The notes beneath the pieces were generated by a model. It made no database searches. It saw only the letters and a list, made by a program, of their open reading frames with translations, and was not told the origin of the DNA. A stretch of 55,820 nucleotides of DNA from an uncultured Roseburia sp. (GTDB lineage: Bacteria; Bacillota; Clostridia; Lachnospirales; Lachnospiraceae). Positions 1 to 9,150 of the stretch are shown one piece after another; position 1 is the stretch's first letter; the number at the start of each line of letters is the position of its first letter. Position numbers and translations under genes: made by a program. The stretch is from positions 1 through 55,820 of the forward strand of contig CAKRDK010000014.1 in NCBI GenBank assembly GCA_934309475.1, given 5' to 3'.

Positions 1-2573
1 GCTTCATCCACCTGATAACCGGCATTATGTAAACCCAGCAGACCAATCTGTACGATTTCATCCGGCGTATAATCCTCGAAGTCAAATGTGTGTGGCACAC
101 GGCTCACAAGACCGGAGTTCATTTGCATAAATTCGCCCATTTCTTTGGTGTAGCCTGCTAAAATAATAACAATGTCTTTGCGGTGGTCTTCCATAAATTT
201 TAAAATCTCATTGACTGCCTCAATACCAAAGTCGTTACCGGTACCCTGGCTTAGAGAATATGCTTCATCAATAAACAAAACACCACCTAAGGCTGATTCC
301 AAAACCTCTTTTGTCTTTGTTCCCGTCTGTCCGACATATCCCGCTACCAGGTCGCTTCTTGACACCTCAATAAACTTCTTCTGGCTGATAATGCCTTTCT
401 GATACAGAACTTCTCCAATAATTCTGGCAACGGTTGTCTTTCCGGTTCCCGGATTTCCAAGGAAAAGAGAATGTAACGTAAAATCGCTGTTTTCCTGTCC
501 CTGTTCCTCTCTTCTCTGGTTGAGTTCCGCCAATGAAATGAAGCGGCTTACCTGCTCTTTTACACCCTGGATACCAATCAGCTTCTGCAGACGCTCCATG
601 GCATCCTCGTGTTTTCCATCTTCCTCTCGGAATTTGCCCTGTGCCAAAACCTCGTCAATATCCACCTTGCAGATGGTTTCGAAATCTTCCTCTCCCGCAT
701 TCATGACACGGTCTGCAAATGCTTTTAACAGTTTCTCATTGAAGTTACGAATCCAGCGTGCGTTACTGTGATCGAGCGAACTGCGGTAAGCACGTTTTAC
801 CTGCTGTGCATAATACTCTTCGTTTTCAAATTTGTACTGTTTTTTCGCCAGTTCCTTTTCTCCGATTTCAACAATCTCATCCGGTGTATAATCTTCAAAC
901 ACAAATTTATTTGGCACTCGTGACGTCAGACCCGGATTTGTCTTTAAAAACTGCTCCATTTCCTTAGTGTAGCCTGCGAAAATAATCATAATCTCGCCAC
1001 GGTGGTCTTCCATATATTTTAAAATGGTATTGATTGCCTCAATACCGAAGTTGACATTCGCATCTTTTTTATTGAGCGCATATGCCTCATCGATAAATAA
1101 CACGCCGCCTTTTGCCTTCTCTAACAATGCCAGTGTCTGCTGCGCCGTTCCACCTACATTCTGAGAAATAAAGTCCGGCTCAGATGCTTCAATCAGCTTA
1201 AATTCATCACTCTTAAATGCGCCTGACTCAAAAAGCACCTCTCCAATCAGACGGGCAACTGTCGTCTTTCCGGTTCCCGGATTCCCCATGAATACGGAAT
1301 GGAAGGACTGTTCCTGTGGTTCGAGGCCCTTGGCAATCCTCTGCTGGTTAAATTCCACCATGCGAAGCATTTTCTCAATTTCACGCTTCACACTGTTTAA
1401 TCCTATCAGGTGCTCTAACTGCTCTCTTGCGCTTTCTTTTGGAGTCTCGTCCTCACCTGCGGCTGCAGCACCTGAAACGCCGGATGCTTTCTTCTGATAA
1501 GCATGCCTGCTTGTATCATCTGCCTCAATTATAAGCTCTGACGCATTTCCCTCTGTGTAAACCAGGTTATTTAACTGTAAGTAAGAATGGTCTGTAATAC
1601 GGATATTCGGCTCCGTAACACGATTGAGCGAAACACTATCTCCATATACAATCGAATGACCTCCAATGAACATATCCACTTTCTGACTATTCTGACCTAA
1701 GATACGCGTCTCATCAAAAATGCAGACACTTGACTGTTCATCCACAACCATTGTCTCGTTGATGGTAGAGCCATGTAAAAACACTCTTCCATCTAATATC
1801 TTTATAGATGTAATTTCATCATTTTCGGACTCAAATCGCGCATTCTCTTTTCCAAAAACGGATGCATCAAAATCCGGCTGGCTGATGACGCAGTTCTTTG
1901 TCGTCACAGCACTGTTTTTCATCCACAACGCCGGATAGTCTTTCTCCGAAGAGCATCCGGTGATTGTCGAATTCTCGAGATGTGCTGTGGAGTTTATAAC
2001 ATTGATTGCATTGGTATCCCCCGTGTAAATGCGGGAATTATTTATCTTTAACTCTGTATTCTCTACCGCGATCCGGCAGTCCTGGAAATTACAGCCATCC
2101 AGTTCTAAATTACAGTCCTGCACATAGGCTCTCATATATAATTTATCATTTTCTATCACTAAAACATCTTTCAAAATAAGATGTGCCTTATCTTCACCAT
2201 AAAGAACAGGATATACCTCTCCCTCCTGCTGCACACTTTCCAACACAACGTTATTTAACGTTACCGTTGCCCCTTGTTTGCAATTTATCAGGTTAGATTG
2301 TTCTTTTCCATATCGAATCCACAAATTCTCCAGCGTTACCGTTGCACTATTTTTGATTACGATATGACTATTAATTACATTTGTAAAATTCTGTGTTCCG
2401 TTTTCCCCTCTGTTTGTCTTTCCAATTAGTGTCAGATTCTTTTCGAATACCACACAGTCAGCGGTCGGACTATACCCTGCCTGGAATTCGATGGTGTCTC
2501 CATCCACTGCTGCATTGACCGCAGACATAAAATCCCATGCATTCTGGTCTGCACCCACTAAATATTTTGCCAT
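1..2573 (-). CDS. Beta-helix / tandem CbxX-type AAA+ ATPase fusion (3' end outside window)
   Basis: Partial gene: the reading frame is open from the ATG at 2573 to the left edge, about 857 codons. GGGAGGA lies about 7 nt before this ATG; another ATG at 2580 is out of frame. Residues ~1-350 are short repeats rich in Asn, Val and Ile (L-x-L-x-N-x-x-I type), typical of a right-handed parallel beta-helix. Two AAA+ modules of the CbxX/CfxQ/SpoVK type follow: Walker A GNPGTGKTTVAR at ~430 and ~704, Walker B GGVLFIDEAY at ~491 and ~762. This AAA family includes SpoVK, rubisco activase CbxX and the type VII secretion ATPase EccA. Role here is unknown; a remodelling ATPase with a beta-helix scaffold or recognition domain is inference. 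The fba terminator separates it from fba upstream. Confidence 0.85.
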   Translation of the reverse strand, partial: MAKYLVGADQNAWDFMSAVNAAVDGDTIEFQAGYSPTADCVVFEKNLTLIGKTNRGENGTQNFTNVINSHIVIKNSATVTLENLWIRYGKEQSNLINCKQGATVTLNNVVLESVQQEGEVYPVLYGEDKAHLILKDVLVIENDKLYMRAYVQDCNLELDGCNFQDCRIAVENTELKINNSRIYTGDTNAINVINSTAHLENSTITGCSSEKDYPALWMKNSAVTTKNCVISQPDFDASVFGKENARFESENDEITSIKILDGRVFLHGSTINETMVVDEQSSVCIFDETRILGQNSQKVDMFIGGHSIVYGDSVSLNRVTEPNIRITDHSYLQLNNLVYTEGNASELIIEADDTSRHAYQKKASGVSGAAAAGEDETPKESAREQLEHLIGLNSVKREIEKMLRMVEFNQQRIAKGLEPQEQSFHSVFMGNPGTGKTTVARLIGEVLFESGAFKSDEFKLIEASEPDFISQNVGGTAQQTLALLEKAKGGVLFIDEAYALNKKDANVNFGIEAINTILKYMEDHRGEIMIIFAGYTKEMEQFLKTNPGLTSRVPNKFVFEDYTPDEIVEIGEKELAKKQYKFENEEYYAQQVKRAYRSSLDHSNARWIRNFNEKLLKAFADRVMNAGEEDFETICKVDIDEVLAQGKFREEDGKHEDAMERLQKLIGIQGVKEQVSRFISLAELNQRREEQGQENSDFTLHSLFLGNPGTGKTTVARIIGEVLYQKGIISQKKFIEVSRSDLVAGYVGQTGTKTKEVLESALGGVLFIDEAYSLSQGTGNDFGIEAVNEILKFMEDHRKDIVIILAGYTKEMGEFMQMNSGLVSRVPHTFDFEDYTPDEIVQIGLLGLHNAGYQVDE

Positions 2574-2635
2574 TTTTCATTCCTCCCTCGTAAAATCCAA
2601 ACTCCCCTGAACACTCCGGGTTCTTATAAATTTAG

Positions 2636-2661
2636 AAAAAGAGCCGCCATGACGGCGGCTC
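2636..2661 (-). terminator. Rho-independent terminator of fba
   Basis: Read on the minus strand, the 8-bp stem GAGCCGCC/GGCGGCTC closes a 5-nt loop and is followed by TTTTT, just past the fba stop codon. Confidence 0.9.
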
Positions 2662-2676
2662 CAAAAATCAATTCTC

Positions 2677-3543
2677 TTATTCTGCTTTTCCAACGGAACC
2701 GAATAATTCCATTTTCTCTTTTACAGTAGCTTTGATTGCTTCTGCACCTGGAGCTAATAACTTACGAGGATCGAATCCTTTTCCCTCTAAGTCTTTTCCA
2801 GCTTCGATGTATTTACGTGTAGCTTCCTGGAATGATAACTGACATTCTGTATTAACGTTAATCTTAGATACTCCAAGATCGATTGCTTTCTTAATCATAT
2901 CTGCAGGAATACCTGTACCACCGTGAAGAACTAATGGCATTTTACCTGTCTTCTCCTGAACTGCAGCTAATGTCTCAAAGCTTAATCCAGCCCAGTTTTC
3001 AGGATATTTTCCGTGGATGTTACCGATACCTGCTGCAAGCATATCTACGCCTAAGTCAGCGATTGCTTTACATTCGTTAGGATCTGCACATTCGCCCATT
3101 CCTACAACACCGTCTTCTTCTCCACCGATAGAACCAACTTCAGCTTCGATAGACATTCCCATACCATGAGCAACTGCTACTAATTCTTTTGTCTTCTCGA
3201 TATTCTCTTCGATTGGATAGTGAGAACCATCAAACATGATAGAAGTGAAGCCTGCTTTGATACATTTATAACATCCTTCGTATGTTCCGTGATCTAAGTG
3301 TAATGCTACAGGAACTGTGATTCCAAGTTCTTCGTCCATAGCTTTTACCATAGCTGCTACTGTCTTGAATCCTGTCATATACTTTCCTGCACCCTCAGAT
3401 ACACCTAAGATAACAGGGGATTTTAATTCCTGTGCTGTTAAGAGAATGGATTTTGTCCACTCTAAGTTGTTGATGTTGAACTGACCTACTGCGTAGTGAC
3501 CAGCTTTTGCTTTGTCTAACATTTCTTTTGCGGATACTAACAT
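2677..3543 (-). CDS. fba: Class II fructose-1,6-bisphosphate aldolase
   Basis: Cleaves fructose-1,6-bisphosphate to dihydroxyacetone phosphate and glyceraldehyde-3-phosphate in cytosolic glycolysis and gluconeogenesis. Class II zinc-enzyme motifs are in order: ALHLDHG (metal and catalytic His/Asp), FDGSHYP, EAEVGSIGGEED, GIGNIHGKYP, VLHGGTGIP and KINVNTE. The start is taken as the ATG at 3543 (MLVSAKEML, 288 aa), because GGAGGA sits 7 nt upstream; an in-frame ATG at 3558 overlaps that ribosome site. The gene has its own -10 box and terminator, so it is probably a single-gene unit, as expected for a highly expressed glycolytic gene. Confidence 0.95.
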   Translation of the reverse strand: MLVSAKEMLDKAKAGHYAVGQFNINNLEWTKSILLTAQELKSPVILGVSEGAGKYMTGFKTVAAMVKAMDEELGITVPVALHLDHGTYEGCYKCIKAGFTSIMFDGSHYPIEENIEKTKELVAVAHGMGMSIEAEVGSIGGEEDGVVGMGECADPNECKAIADLGVDMLAAGIGNIHGKYPENWAGLSFETLAAVQEKTGKMPLVLHGGTGIPADMIKKAIDLGVSKINVNTECQLSFQEATRKYIEAGKDLEGKGFDPRKLLAPGAEAIKATVKEKMELFGSVGKAE

Positions 3544-3641
3544 TTTATAATCCTCCATTTGTTAAATATTTTCATGCATTATGTACCATAACACATCTAC
3601 CTTTTGTTGTGCCCATAAAGTTTTACCCTTAACACGCCTTT

Positions 3642-3647
3642 ATTATA
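3642..3647 (-). promoter_or_regulatory. Candidate -10 box of fba
   Basis: A perfect TATAAT on the minus strand about 100 nt before the fba start. The hexamer 17 nt upstream (TTTATT) is a poor -35, so the call rests mainly on the -10. Confidence 0.45.
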
Positions 3648-3687
3648 TACTACTTTTCCATAAAAATAAAGTTAAAAAAATAACAAT

Positions 3688-4629
3688 CTACTTTTCTTCG
3701 ATTTTTTCTGTTGTTTTCTCTGACACCTTCGCTTCCACGTGGTCCACTTTCAGTTCCAGCGCGCGGTGTAAATTCGTAACCGTAACTTCCTGGTGGTCAC
3801 CACCGAACTCTCCGTCAAGCGTCCATGGAATTACAGTTTTGCAGTTGAAATGTACTCTGTCTGTCTTAAAGGAATAAATCAAATCTGTATCATCAATCAG
3901 ATTCGTCAGGCTCGCAAGAATCGCATTCAACTCGATTGGATTCTTCGGCTTCTTGATTAACGTAACCTCAAACACGCCGTCGTCTAACAGTACATCTTTT
4001 CCTGTCATGCCCTTGAATCCGCCAACCGAAATGGAATTCGTAATCATACCATAAATAAATTCATCCTGAAGACGCACATTGTCATACTCTACCTGCATCA
4101 GGTAGGAAGGAATATCATGGAGGCGTTTTGCGCCCTCCAAAATATATGCTGCATGTCCCAAAATATTTTTCAGGTTCTGCGGTGTCTTATACGACACTTC
4201 CGTGAAAAGTCCAAACGCCGCCACATAGACAAAGGAATCCCCGTTAAAATCTCCAATGTCGCAGGCAAAACGCTCTTCCCCGACTGCAACGGCTGCTGCC
4301 TTCACCATATCCTTTGGAATCCCCAGTGAATTGGCAAAGTCATTGGTACTTCCTGCCGGTATGTATCCGAGCGGCACCTTCTGCTCACGCTTCATCATGC
4401 CGGAAACAGCCTCATCTAACGTTCCATCGCCACCGCTGCATACCACGAGGTCGTAGTCGCCTGCTTCCTGCTCCACTTTGTGCATGGCATCTTCTTTTGC
4501 CTGCGTCGGATAAATCGTTACCTCATATCCGGCTTTTACCATAGTATCTACAATATCCAGTAATTGATTCTTTATCTGTGCTTTTCCTGAAAACGGATTA
4601 AACACAAATAACAGTTTCTTCTTTTCCAT
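3688..4629 (-). CDS. YegS/DagK-type diacylglycerol (lipid) kinase
   Basis: Cytosolic, membrane-associated lipid kinase of the DAGK catalytic-domain family, which phosphorylates diacylglycerol or related lipids and recycles lipid from envelope synthesis. Seen: N-terminal LLFVFNPFSGKA, the nucleotide loop CSGGDGTLDEAVSG at ~66-80, and GYIPAGSTNDFANSLG at ~91-106, all hallmark motifs; the C-terminal half is the usual beta-sandwich (DGVFEVTLIKKPK). The start is taken as the ATG at 4629, with AGGGTGAG at proper distance; an in-frame GTG at 4641 lies inside that ribosome site. It follows the Crh-like gene by about 13 nt and probably closes the murB-rapZ-whiA operon. Exact substrate is not determined by sequence. 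Confidence 0.85.
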   Translation of the reverse strand: MEKKKLLFVFNPFSGKAQIKNQLLDIVDTMVKAGYEVTIYPTQAKEDAMHKVEQEAGDYDLVVCSGGDGTLDEAVSGMMKREQKVPLGYIPAGSTNDFANSLGIPKDMVKAAAVAVGEERFACDIGDFNGDSFVYVAAFGLFTEVSYKTPQNLKNILGHAAYILEGAKRLHDIPSYLMQVEYDNVRLQDEFIYGMITNSISVGGFKGMTGKDVLLDDGVFEVTLIKKPKNPIELNAILASLTNLIDDTDLIYSFKTDRVHFNCKTVIPWTLDGEFGGDHQEVTVTNLHRALELKVDHVEAKVSEKTTEKIEEK

Positions 4630-4642
4630 GTCTGTTCTCACC

Positions 4643-4894
4643 CTATTTGTCTGTTAAAAATTTCTCAATCCCGGCCACTGCTGCCTCTTCATCGTCACCG
4701 TTTGCATCAATCGTCACTTCTGTTCCTGAAATCATGCTTAAACTCATCATTCCCATAATGCTTTTCGCATTGACTCTTTTCCCCTCTGTCTCAAGATAGA
4801 TTTCACTGTCGAATGCATTTGCGACCTGTACCAGATGCGCAATCGGTCTTGACTCCAAATCAACTGTTTTCCAAATCAATACACTCTTTTTCAT
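4643..4894 (-). CDS. Crh-like HPr paralogue lacking the catalytic histidine
   Basis: 83-aa HPr fold. HPr normally carries phosphate on His15 in a G-L-H-A-R-P motif; here the aligned stretch is D-L-E-S-R-P, so the phospho-histidine is replaced by Glu14. The regulatory serine site is intact: VNAKSIMGMMSL, with Ser45 equivalent to HPr Ser46. Loss of His15 with retention of Ser46 defines Crh of Bacillus (Gln15), a catabolite-repression cofactor phosphorylated by HprK. Position right after rapZ-whiA matches the Bacillus rapZ-yvcK-whiA-crh order, and hprK is encoded 4.4 kb upstream in the same direction. The start at 4894 is chosen for GGAAAGGAAAAG upstream; a 20-residue longer frame has no site. 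Role as a regulatory, non-transport HPr is inference. Confidence 0.85.
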   Translation of the reverse strand: MKKSVLIWKTVDLESRPIAHLVQVANAFDSEIYLETEGKRVNAKSIMGMMSLSMISGTEVTIDANGDDEEAAVAGIEKFLTDK

Positions 4895-4959
4895 ACTTCT
4901 TTTCCTTTCCCTTTTTCCAGTTGCCGCTGCACGCCTCCCATTTGGCATTGGCAAAATCC

Positions 4960-5853
4960 TTATTGCTCCCGTAGTTCTTCTGCAATTGCAGAAAGCTTTC
5001 GCAGCCGGTGGTTCACTCCCGATTTTCCCACCGGCGGATTCAGATAAGTTCCAAGTTCCTTCAACGCCGCCTCCGGATATTCTAACCGAAGCAACGCCAT
5101 CTCCCGCAGATTCTCCGGCAGACTTTCCAGCCCCGCCGTATCGCGGATGTATTCAATGTCCTCCACCTGCTTGATTGCCGCATTGACCGTCTTGCTGATG
5201 TTGGCTGTCTCACAATTCACTTTTCGGTTCACCGAATTGCGCATCTCCTTTAGAATCCGCACATTCTCCAGTTCCATCAGTGCCACATGTGCCTCCATGA
5301 CATTTAAAATGTCAACAATCTGAGACCCTTCTTTTAAATAGACCACGTAATATTTCTTACGCAGCACAATTTTCGCATCCATTCCGAAGCTGTTAATCAT
5401 ATCCTGCATCTGTACCGCCTGCGGTTCATTTTTGCATGCAATCTCAAAATGGTACGATTTATTCGGGTCACTAATAGAACCTGCCGCCAGAAAAGCCCCC
5501 CTTATAAATGCCCTTTTACAGCACTGCTGCTGCACGAGCATTCCGTCTACCGTCCGTGTCACGTGTGGTTTTTCCTCCTGCATGTTCCACATTTTAACAG
5601 TTTCCAGTACTCTTTTCCAGTCTTTCTCTCCAAGTGCAATGCTTGGCTCTAACGAGAAAAGATGTCTCATCAGAATAATGTATTTCTCCATCAAGCCCAG
5701 ATTCTCTGTATCCAGGCTTAAGTAGAATCCTTCTTCATCTACATCGAGTTCCCCATCATAGGCAAGCAACGCCGCTAATTCTGCAACCTGACAATGCCGG
5801 CTTTTGCTCACCTGCTTTGCCAGTTCCTCTTTTACTTCTCTTGAAAATGACAT
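4960..5853 (-). CDS. whiA: WhiA family DNA-binding protein
   Basis: 297 aa, full length. WhiA has an N-terminal LAGLIDADG-homing-endonuclease-like fold without nuclease activity and a C-terminal helix-turn-helix. It controls sporulation in actinomycetes and influences cell division and chromosome segregation in Firmicutes. Seen: N-terminal MSFSREVKEELA, central CCKRAFIRGAFLAAGSISDP, and C-terminal ALKELGTYLNPPVGKSGVNH in the HTH. It lies 7 nt after rapZ and about 65 nt before the Crh-like gene. The yvcK/mgfK gene that sits between rapZ and whiA in Bacillus is absent here. Confidence 0.95.
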   Translation of the reverse strand: MSFSREVKEELAKQVSKSRHCQVAELAALLAYDGELDVDEEGFYLSLDTENLGLMEKYIILMRHLFSLEPSIALGEKDWKRVLETVKMWNMQEEKPHVTRTVDGMLVQQQCCKRAFIRGAFLAAGSISDPNKSYHFEIACKNEPQAVQMQDMINSFGMDAKIVLRKKYYVVYLKEGSQIVDILNVMEAHVALMELENVRILKEMRNSVNRKVNCETANISKTVNAAIKQVEDIEYIRDTAGLESLPENLREMALLRLEYPEAALKELGTYLNPPVGKSGVNHRLRKLSAIAEELREQ

Positions 5854-5860
5854 GCTCCAC

Positions 5861-6736
5861 CTATTTTCCTCTCAGGGCATCTTTCCCGATGTCACGGTGT
5901 TCTATCTTGAGTCCGTATTCTTTGTTCTTCTGTAACCTTTTATATAACTCATTGGCAAGTGTAACAGAGCGGTGTTTTCCTCCTGTACAGCCAATTCCGA
6001 TTACCAACTGGTTCTTCCCCTCCGTAATATAATTCGGAATCAGGAAATTCACCATATCTTCCAATTTATCTAAAAACTCATGTGCTTCCTTGAACTGAAG
6101 CACATAGTCCTGAATTTCTTTGTCATTGCCGTTCTTTGCACGCAGACCTTCCACATAATAAGGATTCGGCAAAAAACGTACGTCGAACACCAGGTCACAA
6201 TCTGCCGGTATTCCATATTTGAAGCCAAACGATAAAATTGTCACAAACAGATTCTTATAATCCTGTTCCTGAATGAAAATTTTCTCCAGCTCCGCTTTGA
6301 GTTCTCTCGTCAAAAGCTGACTTGTATCGATGATGTAATCTGCTCTTTCTTTTAAAAAGGCAAGACGTTCCCTCTCTAACGCAATTCCCTTATCTACGCG
6401 CTCGCTCCCCGCTAACGGGTGGTTTCTTCTCGTCTCCTTATATCGTTTTACCAGAACAGCGTCATCGGCATCTAAAAATAAAATCTGGTAGCTGTCTCCG
6501 TTTGCTTTTATGCGGTCTAACACGGACTGCAGCATATCAAGCGACTGACCGCTGCGGATATCAATTCCGATTGCGACTTTCTGCAATTCTGTGTTCTGCA
6601 TGTTTGAAAGTTCCACAAACTTCTCCACCAATGGAATTGGAAGATTATCCACACAATAAAATCCCATATCTTCCATCATCTTAGATGCTGTACTTTTCCC
6701 TGCTCCGGACATTCCGGTCAAAATAACAAATTTCAT
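5861..6736 (-). CDS. rapZ: RapZ/YvcJ nucleotide-binding RNase adapter protein
   Basis: 291 aa. Walker A GMSGAGKST at 8-16 follows MKFVILT; Walker B-like ILFLDADD is near residue 90; the C-terminal domain contains VIGIGCTGGKHRSVTLAN, a family signature. In E. coli RapZ binds small RNAs and steers RNase E to control glucosamine-6-phosphate synthase; in Bacillus YvcJ is a GTPase affecting competence. Which role applies in Clostridia is not known. Cotranscribed with murB (15 nt) and whiA (7 nt). Confidence 0.95.
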   Translation of the reverse strand: MKFVILTGMSGAGKSTASKMMEDMGFYCVDNLPIPLVEKFVELSNMQNTELQKVAIGIDIRSGQSLDMLQSVLDRIKANGDSYQILFLDADDAVLVKRYKETRRNHPLAGSERVDKGIALERERLAFLKERADYIIDTSQLLTRELKAELEKIFIQEQDYKNLFVTILSFGFKYGIPADCDLVFDVRFLPNPYYVEGLRAKNGNDKEIQDYVLQFKEAHEFLDKLEDMVNFLIPNYITEGKNQLVIGIGCTGGKHRSVTLANELYKRLQKNKEYGLKIEHRDIGKDALRGK

Positions 6737-6751
6737 CTCTCGCCTTTTCCT

Positions 6752-7660
6752 CTAAAACTCACCAATCATTTTTACTTCCGGTTCCAACGTTACACCAAAT
6801 TTTTCTTTTACCTGTGCTGCAACATCCGTGATAAGTCCTCTCACATCCGCTGCGGTTGCATCTCCTGTATTGATGACAAATCCGGCATGCTTTTCCGATA
6901 CCTGGGCTCCACCCACACGGTATCCTTTTAATCCGGCATCCATAATTAATTTTCCTGCAAAATAACCCTCCGGGCGCTTAAAAGTGCTTCCTGCACTCGG
7001 ATACTCCAACGGCTGCTTTGCCATGCGCTGCTCCCGAAGCTCTGCCATTCTTGCACGAATCGCCTCTTCCTCGCCGCGCTGTAACTGCAGGGTCACTTCC
7101 GTAACCAGATAATGTTTCTCAATAATACAGCTATGTCTGTATGACAATTCAAGTTCTTCTAACGAAAGCTCTAATTCCTGTCCCTCTTCGTCTATCACTG
7201 TAACGGATTCTATGATGTCTTTCATCTCTCCGCCGTAGGCACCTGCATTCATCACAACCGCTCCACCGATACTTCCCGGTATCCCGGCTGCAAATTCCAT
7301 CCCGGTCAGCCCTCTTGCGGCTGCCGCAGAAGCTGCCTTTCCAAGCATGGTTCCTGCTCCTACAATCATTTTATTTCCAATGACTGCAATCTCTTCCGCC
7401 GGCTTGCCAAGTTCTATCACCAGCCCACGGACTCCTTTATCTCCAACCAGCAGATTGCTTCCGTTCCCAATCACGGTATAGGAAATATCATATTCTTTGC
7501 ATAACCGGACAATCAGGGGAAGTTGTACCAGATCCGGGCTGACAAACACCTCTGCCGGACCGCCGATGCGAAAGGTTGTATGCTTTTTCAACGGCTCTTC
7601 TAAGAAGAAATGTTCTTCACCTACAATTGTCTTTAATTTTTCTAAAAACTGCTGATTCAT
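6752..7660 (-). CDS. murB: UDP-N-acetylenolpyruvoylglucosamine reductase
   Basis: Second committed step of peptidoglycan precursor synthesis: NADPH-dependent reduction of UDP-GlcNAc-enolpyruvate to UDP-MurNAc in the cytosol. 302 aa with FAD-binding motifs HTTFRIGGPAEVFV, VIGNGSNLLVGD and GMEFAAGIPGSIGGAVVMNAGAYGG (spanning ~120-145), and C-terminal catalytic residues in YPSAGSTFKRP (Ser proton donor) and LEPEVKMIG (Glu). The absence of the extra Tyr loop of E. coli suggests type II MurB. First gene of the murB-rapZ-whiA-crh run. Confidence 0.95.
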   Translation of the reverse strand: MNQQFLEKLKTIVGEEHFFLEEPLKKHTTFRIGGPAEVFVSPDLVQLPLIVRLCKEYDISYTVIGNGSNLLVGDKGVRGLVIELGKPAEEIAVIGNKMIVGAGTMLGKAASAAAARGLTGMEFAAGIPGSIGGAVVMNAGAYGGEMKDIIESVTVIDEEGQELELSLEELELSYRHSCIIEKHYLVTEVTLQLQRGEEEAIRARMAELREQRMAKQPLEYPSAGSTFKRPEGYFAGKLIMDAGLKGYRVGGAQVSEKHAGFVINTGDATAADVRGLITDVAAQVKEKFGVTLEPEVKMIGEF

Positions 7661-7713
7661 CTTCTAATCCTTACCTTTTTCTACTTCTACATCAATTAGG
7701 CCTATACATGATA

Positions 7714-7742
7714 TGGAAGCAGCACTGTATGTACCGCTTCCA
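7714..7742. repeat. Short inverted repeat between M18 peptidase and murB
   Basis: TGGAAGC/GCTTCCA 7-bp arms around a 15-nt loop, between the peptidase stop and the murB start. No T-tract follows on either strand, so terminator function is doubtful. Confidence 0.4.
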
Positions 7743-7755
7743 TTTTCCTGTGTTC

Positions 7756-9150
7756 CTATGCTTCTTTCAAGAATACTTCATATCCTAAAAGTGCTTCATA
7801 TAAGTCAACTTTGCTGATGATTTCCCAAGGTGCATGCATGTTAAGTACTGCAACACCACTGTCAATGACGTTCATTCCGTAATTTGCAAGAATGTAAGCG
7901 ATGGTTCCGCCGCCGCCCTGGTCTACTTTACCAAGTTCTGCCGTCTGGAAGTAAACATCGTTATTGTCCATCATATTACGAAGCTTTCCAATATATTCCG
8001 CATTTGCATCATTTGAGCCGGATTTTCCTCTTGCGCCTGTGTATTTGTTGAATACAAGACCTCTTCCAAAATAAGCTGCATTGCGTTTCTCCATTACGGA
8101 AGGATAGTTTGGATCAAATGCTGCAGATACATCAGAAGATAATACCTTGGAATTGCGTAATGCTCTTCTTAATGTAAGTCCTGAATAGTTTCCGGTTGCA
8201 TTTAACAACTCTGCAACACAGTCCTCGAAGAAGTGTGATTCCATACCGGATGCTCCGACACTTCCGATTTCTTCCTTGTCAACTAAGAGACATACACTTG
8301 TGTATTCCGGATTCTCTGATTTTAAAGTTGCCATGAAAGATGGGTATGCGCAGACTCTGTCGTCATGTCCGTATCCCATAATCATGCTTCTGTCAAATCC
8401 GTAATCTCTTGCCTCTCCTGCAGGAACAACTTCGATTTCAGCAGAAAGGAAATCTTCCTCTTCAAAACCATATTCTTTCTCTAAAATGCGTAAAATATTA
8501 CTTTTTACTTTTTCTTTTACTTCTTCCTTCTCATCTTCTGCAACCGGAATGCTTCCGACTAAGAGGTCTAAGTTCTCACCCTCGACAACTTTTGCTCCCT
8601 TTTTGTCCATCTGGTCTGCTGCAAGATGAATCAGTAAGTCGCTGACACCTAAAACAGGATCTCCAGGTTTGTCACCGATGTTCACGTTTACAACTGTGCC
8701 GTCTTTCTTTGCGACTACACCGTGAAGAGCAAGTGGAAGTGTTACCCACTGGTATTTCTTCACGCCACCATAGTAATGCGTATCTAACATTGCCATGTCT
8801 GTATCTTCATATAATGGATTCTGTTTTAAATCAAGACGTGGGGAATCGATATGTGCACCTAAAATGTTCATTCCTGCCTCTAAACCTTTTTTACCGATTA
8901 CAAAGAGCGCAAGTCCTTTTCCCATATTGTTTGCATATACTTTATCTCCGGCTTTCAGCTTCGTGTTCTTCTCGATTACTTCGTTTAAATTAACGAATCC
9001 TGCTGCCTCTGCTTCCTTTGCAAGTGCTGTTACACACTCACGCTCTGTCTTGCAGTTTGAAAGAAACTTTCTGTACTCCTCTGCAAATTTGAATACTTCG
9101 TCTCTTTTGCTTCCTTCCGGGTATTTTGCCCATGCATTCTTTCTTTCCAT
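7756..9150 (-). CDS. M18 family aspartyl aminopeptidase
   Basis: 464 aa, cytosolic dinuclear-zinc aminopeptidase that removes N-terminal, often acidic, residues from peptides. Seen: LGAHIDSPRLDLKQNP (zinc His and catalytic Asp), VDKEEIGSVGASGMES (catalytic Glu pair), GYGHDDRVCAYP, and the C-terminal zinc His in VLNMHAPWE. The start at 9150 (MERKNAWAKYPEGSK) is preferred because GAGG lies 10 nt upstream and homologues begin near here; the 28-residue upstream extension is basic and lacks a site. Sits between hprK and murB; a functional link to either is not evident. Confidence 0.93.
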   Translation of the reverse strand: MERKNAWAKYPEGSKRDEVFKFAEEYRKFLSNCKTERECVTALAKEAEAAGFVNLNEVIEKNTKLKAGDKVYANNMGKGLALFVIGKKGLEAGMNILGAHIDSPRLDLKQNPLYEDTDMAMLDTHYYGGVKKYQWVTLPLALHGVVAKKDGTVVNVNIGDKPGDPVLGVSDLLIHLAADQMDKKGAKVVEGENLDLLVGSIPVAEDEKEEVKEKVKSNILRILEKEYGFEEEDFLSAEIEVVPAGEARDYGFDRSMIMGYGHDDRVCAYPSFMATLKSENPEYTSVCLLVDKEEIGSVGASGMESHFFEDCVAELLNATGNYSGLTLRRALRNSKVLSSDVSAAFDPNYPSVMEKRNAAYFGRGLVFNKYTGARGKSGSNDANAEYIGKLRNMMDNNDVYFQTAELGKVDQGGGGTIAYILANYGMNVIDSGVAVLNMHAPWEIISKVDLYEALLGYEVFLKEA

